Assembly: GCA_022710245.1 (NCBI GenBank)
Contig: JAKLHH010000371.1
Span: 1-7,239, forward strand
DNA: 7,239 nt
From: Myxococcota bacterium
Lineage (GTDB): Bacteria; Myxococcota; Polyangia; GCA-2747355; JAKLHH01
Reading direction: 5' to 3'
This document shows, piece after piece, positions 6,047 to 7,239 of this stretch. Below the pieces are notes generated by a model. That model had not been told where the DNA came from, searched no databases, and saw nothing but the letters and a program-made list of their open reading frames with translations. The position numbers and the translations under genes were made by a program. Position 1 is the first letter of the stretch; each line of letters starts with the position of its first letter.

Positions 6047-6364
6047 ATGACCAAGTCCGACCTGATCCAGCAGATCGCCGAGAAGCTGAAGATCCCGACG
6101 GCGCGCGCCGAGGGCATCGTCAACACGATCTTTGGCGCGATGACCGACGCCCTGGTCCGCGGCGACCGGATCGAGATCCGTGGCTTCGGCACCTTCGAGG
6201 TGCGCAGCTACAAGGGCTACGAGGGACGCAACCCGAAGACGGGCAACCCGGTGCAGGTCGCGCCGAAGAAGCTGCCCTTCTTCAAGATCGGCAAGGAGCT
6301 GCACGAGCGCCTGAACCGCCAGGCGGCCGCCGCGCCTGCGCCGGTCGTGCCCACGCCTGCCTGA
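6047..6364 (+). CDS. HU/IHF-family DNA-bending protein (IHF-beta-like), 105 aa
   Basis: The protein is a small nucleoid-associated DNA-binding protein that acts as a dimer and bends DNA by inserting a proline at the tip of a beta arm. Residues 1-40 form the two N-terminal dimer helices (MTKSDLIQQIAEKL). G46-F47-G48-T49-F50 is the hallmark GFGTF turn. The DNA-binding arm follows, with G60-R61-N62-P63-K64-T65-G66, where P63 is the intercalating proline. The family end KLPFFKIGKELHERLN occupies 75-90. The core equals the usual 90-residue length; a 15-residue Ala/Pro tail (91-105) is additional. The arm sequence YEGRNPKTG and the LPFFK ending are closer to IHF-beta-like deltaproteobacterial HU proteins than to IhfA, but HU and IHF cannot be separated safely here. 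It has its own promoter and is flanked by hairpins, so it is probably a single-gene unit. Family call is near certain. Confidence 0.97.
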   Translation: MTKSDLIQQIAEKLKIPTARAEGIVNTIFGAMTDALVRGDRIEIRGFGTFEVRSYKGYEGRNPKTGNPVQVAPKKLPFFKIGKELHERLNRQAAAAPAPVVPTPA

Positions 6365-6402
6365 GCTCCTGGCTGCCTGCCGCCTCGCTGCTCCACCGCC
6401 GC

Positions 6403-6425
6403 GCCGCGGTCACGACGACCGCGGC
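6403..6425 (+). terminator. Strong hairpin, likely terminator of the HU/IHF gene
   Basis: GCCGCGGTC (6403-6411) and GACCGCGGC (6417-6425) form a perfect nine-bp stem with the five-nt loop ACGAC, beginning 38 nt after the HU/IHF stop. It lacks a downstream T-run, common in very GC-rich genomes. As an inverted repeat it could act on either strand or instead stabilise the mRNA 3' end. The rest of the gap to 6552 shows no gene; CCGTC/GACGG (6503-6516) is a weaker five-bp stem. Confidence 0.65.
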
Positions 6426-6552
6426 TGAGGCTGCTGTAACGAACGCCACGCTGGCGCTCGGCGCCGGTGCGCCCGTGCACCCGCGAGTCCGCGAGAGGTG
6501 ATCCGTCCAGAGACGGGGTGCAGCCTCCGCGAGCGCGGTCCATAGTTCACGG

Positions 6553-7239
6553 ATGTCGCGGCCCGATCCGACCCCCACGGTGCTGGAGGCGCTCTTCGCG
6601 CATCCGCCGGTGAGCCATGCCGAGCTCGAGCGGCGGCTCGCGCCGGCGGACGCGGCGCGGGCGCGCCAGCTCCTGGTCGCGCGCCTGCGCGGCGGGCTGG
6701 TCAGCGAGCAGGACCGCGCCGTCTTCATCGCGGTCTTCGGCGCGCTGGGCGCCGGTGAGGTGCGCTCGGCGCTGCGCACGCTGGTCCTCGACGCGGCGCT
6801 GCCCGCCGCCACGCGCGGTCACGCGCTCACCATCCTCGCCGATGAGCCGGCGCAGCTCGAGGCGCTGCTGCGCGAGCTCCCGCCCGAGGAGATCGCGCCG
6901 CTGGCCGAGCACTGGCTCGCCGATCTCCTCGGTGCGATCCAGGCCGACCCGCGCCAGGGCGAGGGGCTGGCCGGCGCGCTGGAGGCGTCGCCTCCCGAGC
7001 TGCGCGGCGTGCTCCTCGAGCAGATCGAGGCGCAGCGCGCGCGCGTCGGCACCTCGGCGGCGGCCGCCTACGGGCGGGCGCTCCTGCGCGACGCGCTGGC
7101 CGCCCTGCGCCCGCGGCTCCTCGAGCTCCTGGTGCTCGAGGCGAGCCCGGAGGGGATCGCGCTCCTCGAGCAGCTGCGCCGGCAGGCGCCGGTCGGGCTC
7201 GGCCGCGAGCTGCAGCGCGCCGCGCTGCTCGCGCGCACG
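6553..7239 (+). CDS. Hypothetical alpha-helical (HEAT-like?) protein, 3' end outside window
   Basis: From the ATG at 6553 the frame stays open for 229 codons to the window edge. It begins MSRPDPTPTVLEALFAHPP. Codons show near-saturated G/C at third positions with Leu, Ala, Glu and Arg dominant, which supports this frame over the antisense open frames there. The protein looks entirely helical, with amphipathic segments of about 15-20 residues separated by Pro/Gly turns (for example LPAATRGHALTIL, LPPEEIAPLAEHWL, SPPELRGVLLEQIE). This could form a HEAT-like or other alpha-solenoid scaffold, but I see no exact repeat. No signal peptide, membrane segment or catalytic motif is present, so a cytosolic protein is likely. 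No clear ribosome-binding site precedes the ATG; CATAGT at 6541-6546 sits where a -10 box would be for a leaderless transcript, but no matching -35 is seen. Coding is well supported; function is unknown. Confidence 0.8.
   Translation, partial: MSRPDPTPTVLEALFAHPPVSHAELERRLAPADAARARQLLVARLRGGLVSEQDRAVFIAVFGALGAGEVRSALRTLVLDAALPAATRGHALTILADEPAQLEALLRELPPEEIAPLAEHWLADLLGAIQADPRQGEGLAGALEASPPELRGVLLEQIEAQRARVGTSAAAAYGRALLRDALAALRPRLLELLVLEASPEGIALLEQLRRQAPVGLGRELQRAALLART

Noticed and set aside
6547..6912. Minus-strand open frames at the right end (6282-6812, 6547-6912, 6819-7052)
   Set aside because: They are antisense to the continuous plus-strand frame from 6553, which has the better codon pattern and helical protein composition.

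Overview
This window looks like chromosomal DNA from a very GC-rich member of the Myxococcota (the former Deltaproteobacteria, myxobacteria-like). Coding rows counted by hand run from about 63% to 77% G+C. The strongest lineage marker is the large central protein, which ends in a MYXO-CTERM-like sorting tail (Cys-Asn-Cys, glycine, hydrophobic helix, Arg-Arg-Arg-Arg). It also carries an aspartate/proline/alanine-rich linker, a cysteine-rich module array and a long run of W-containing beta repeats, a combination common in myxobacterial secreted proteins. The species cannot be named from the sequence.

Layout. (1) 2-226 (+) is probably the C-terminal end of an NADH:flavin oxidoreductase (Old Yellow Enzyme-like) gene running in from the left, with a four-cysteine cluster. 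It could instead be a free-standing 68-residue protein. (2) 236-823 (+) follows after 9 nt and encodes a 195-residue helical protein of unknown function. (3) 885-1919 (-) is convergent with gene 2 and encodes a 344-residue exported lipoprotein of a conserved but uncharacterised family. Its 3' end, including the stop codon, is duplicated in tandem (19 bp). (4) 1920-2244 is a 325-bp divergent intergenic region dominated by a 13-bp tandem repeat (nine copies at 1978-2094). (5) 2245-5937 (+) is the 1230-residue surface protein: signal peptide, N-terminal beta domain, about 14 beta-propeller-like repeats, 20 cysteines in a 4-6-6-4 arrangement, low-complexity linker and sorting tail. (6) 6047-6364 (+) is an HU/IHF-family DNA-bending protein with its own recognisable promoter and an inverted repeat on each side. 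(7) 6553-7239 (+) is the start of an alpha-helical protein that runs off the right edge.

How the parts fit. The two divergent genes both encode exported, probably lipid-anchored proteins and share one control region, which contains the unstable-looking 13-bp repeat. That repeat could alter spacing or structure between the two promoters. The HU/IHF gene appears to be an independent transcription unit. No defence system, mobile element, CRISPR array, tRNA or rRNA is visible. The items most worth a second look are the repeat in the divergent promoter region, the stop-codon duplication, and the two-ended architecture of the large surface protein.
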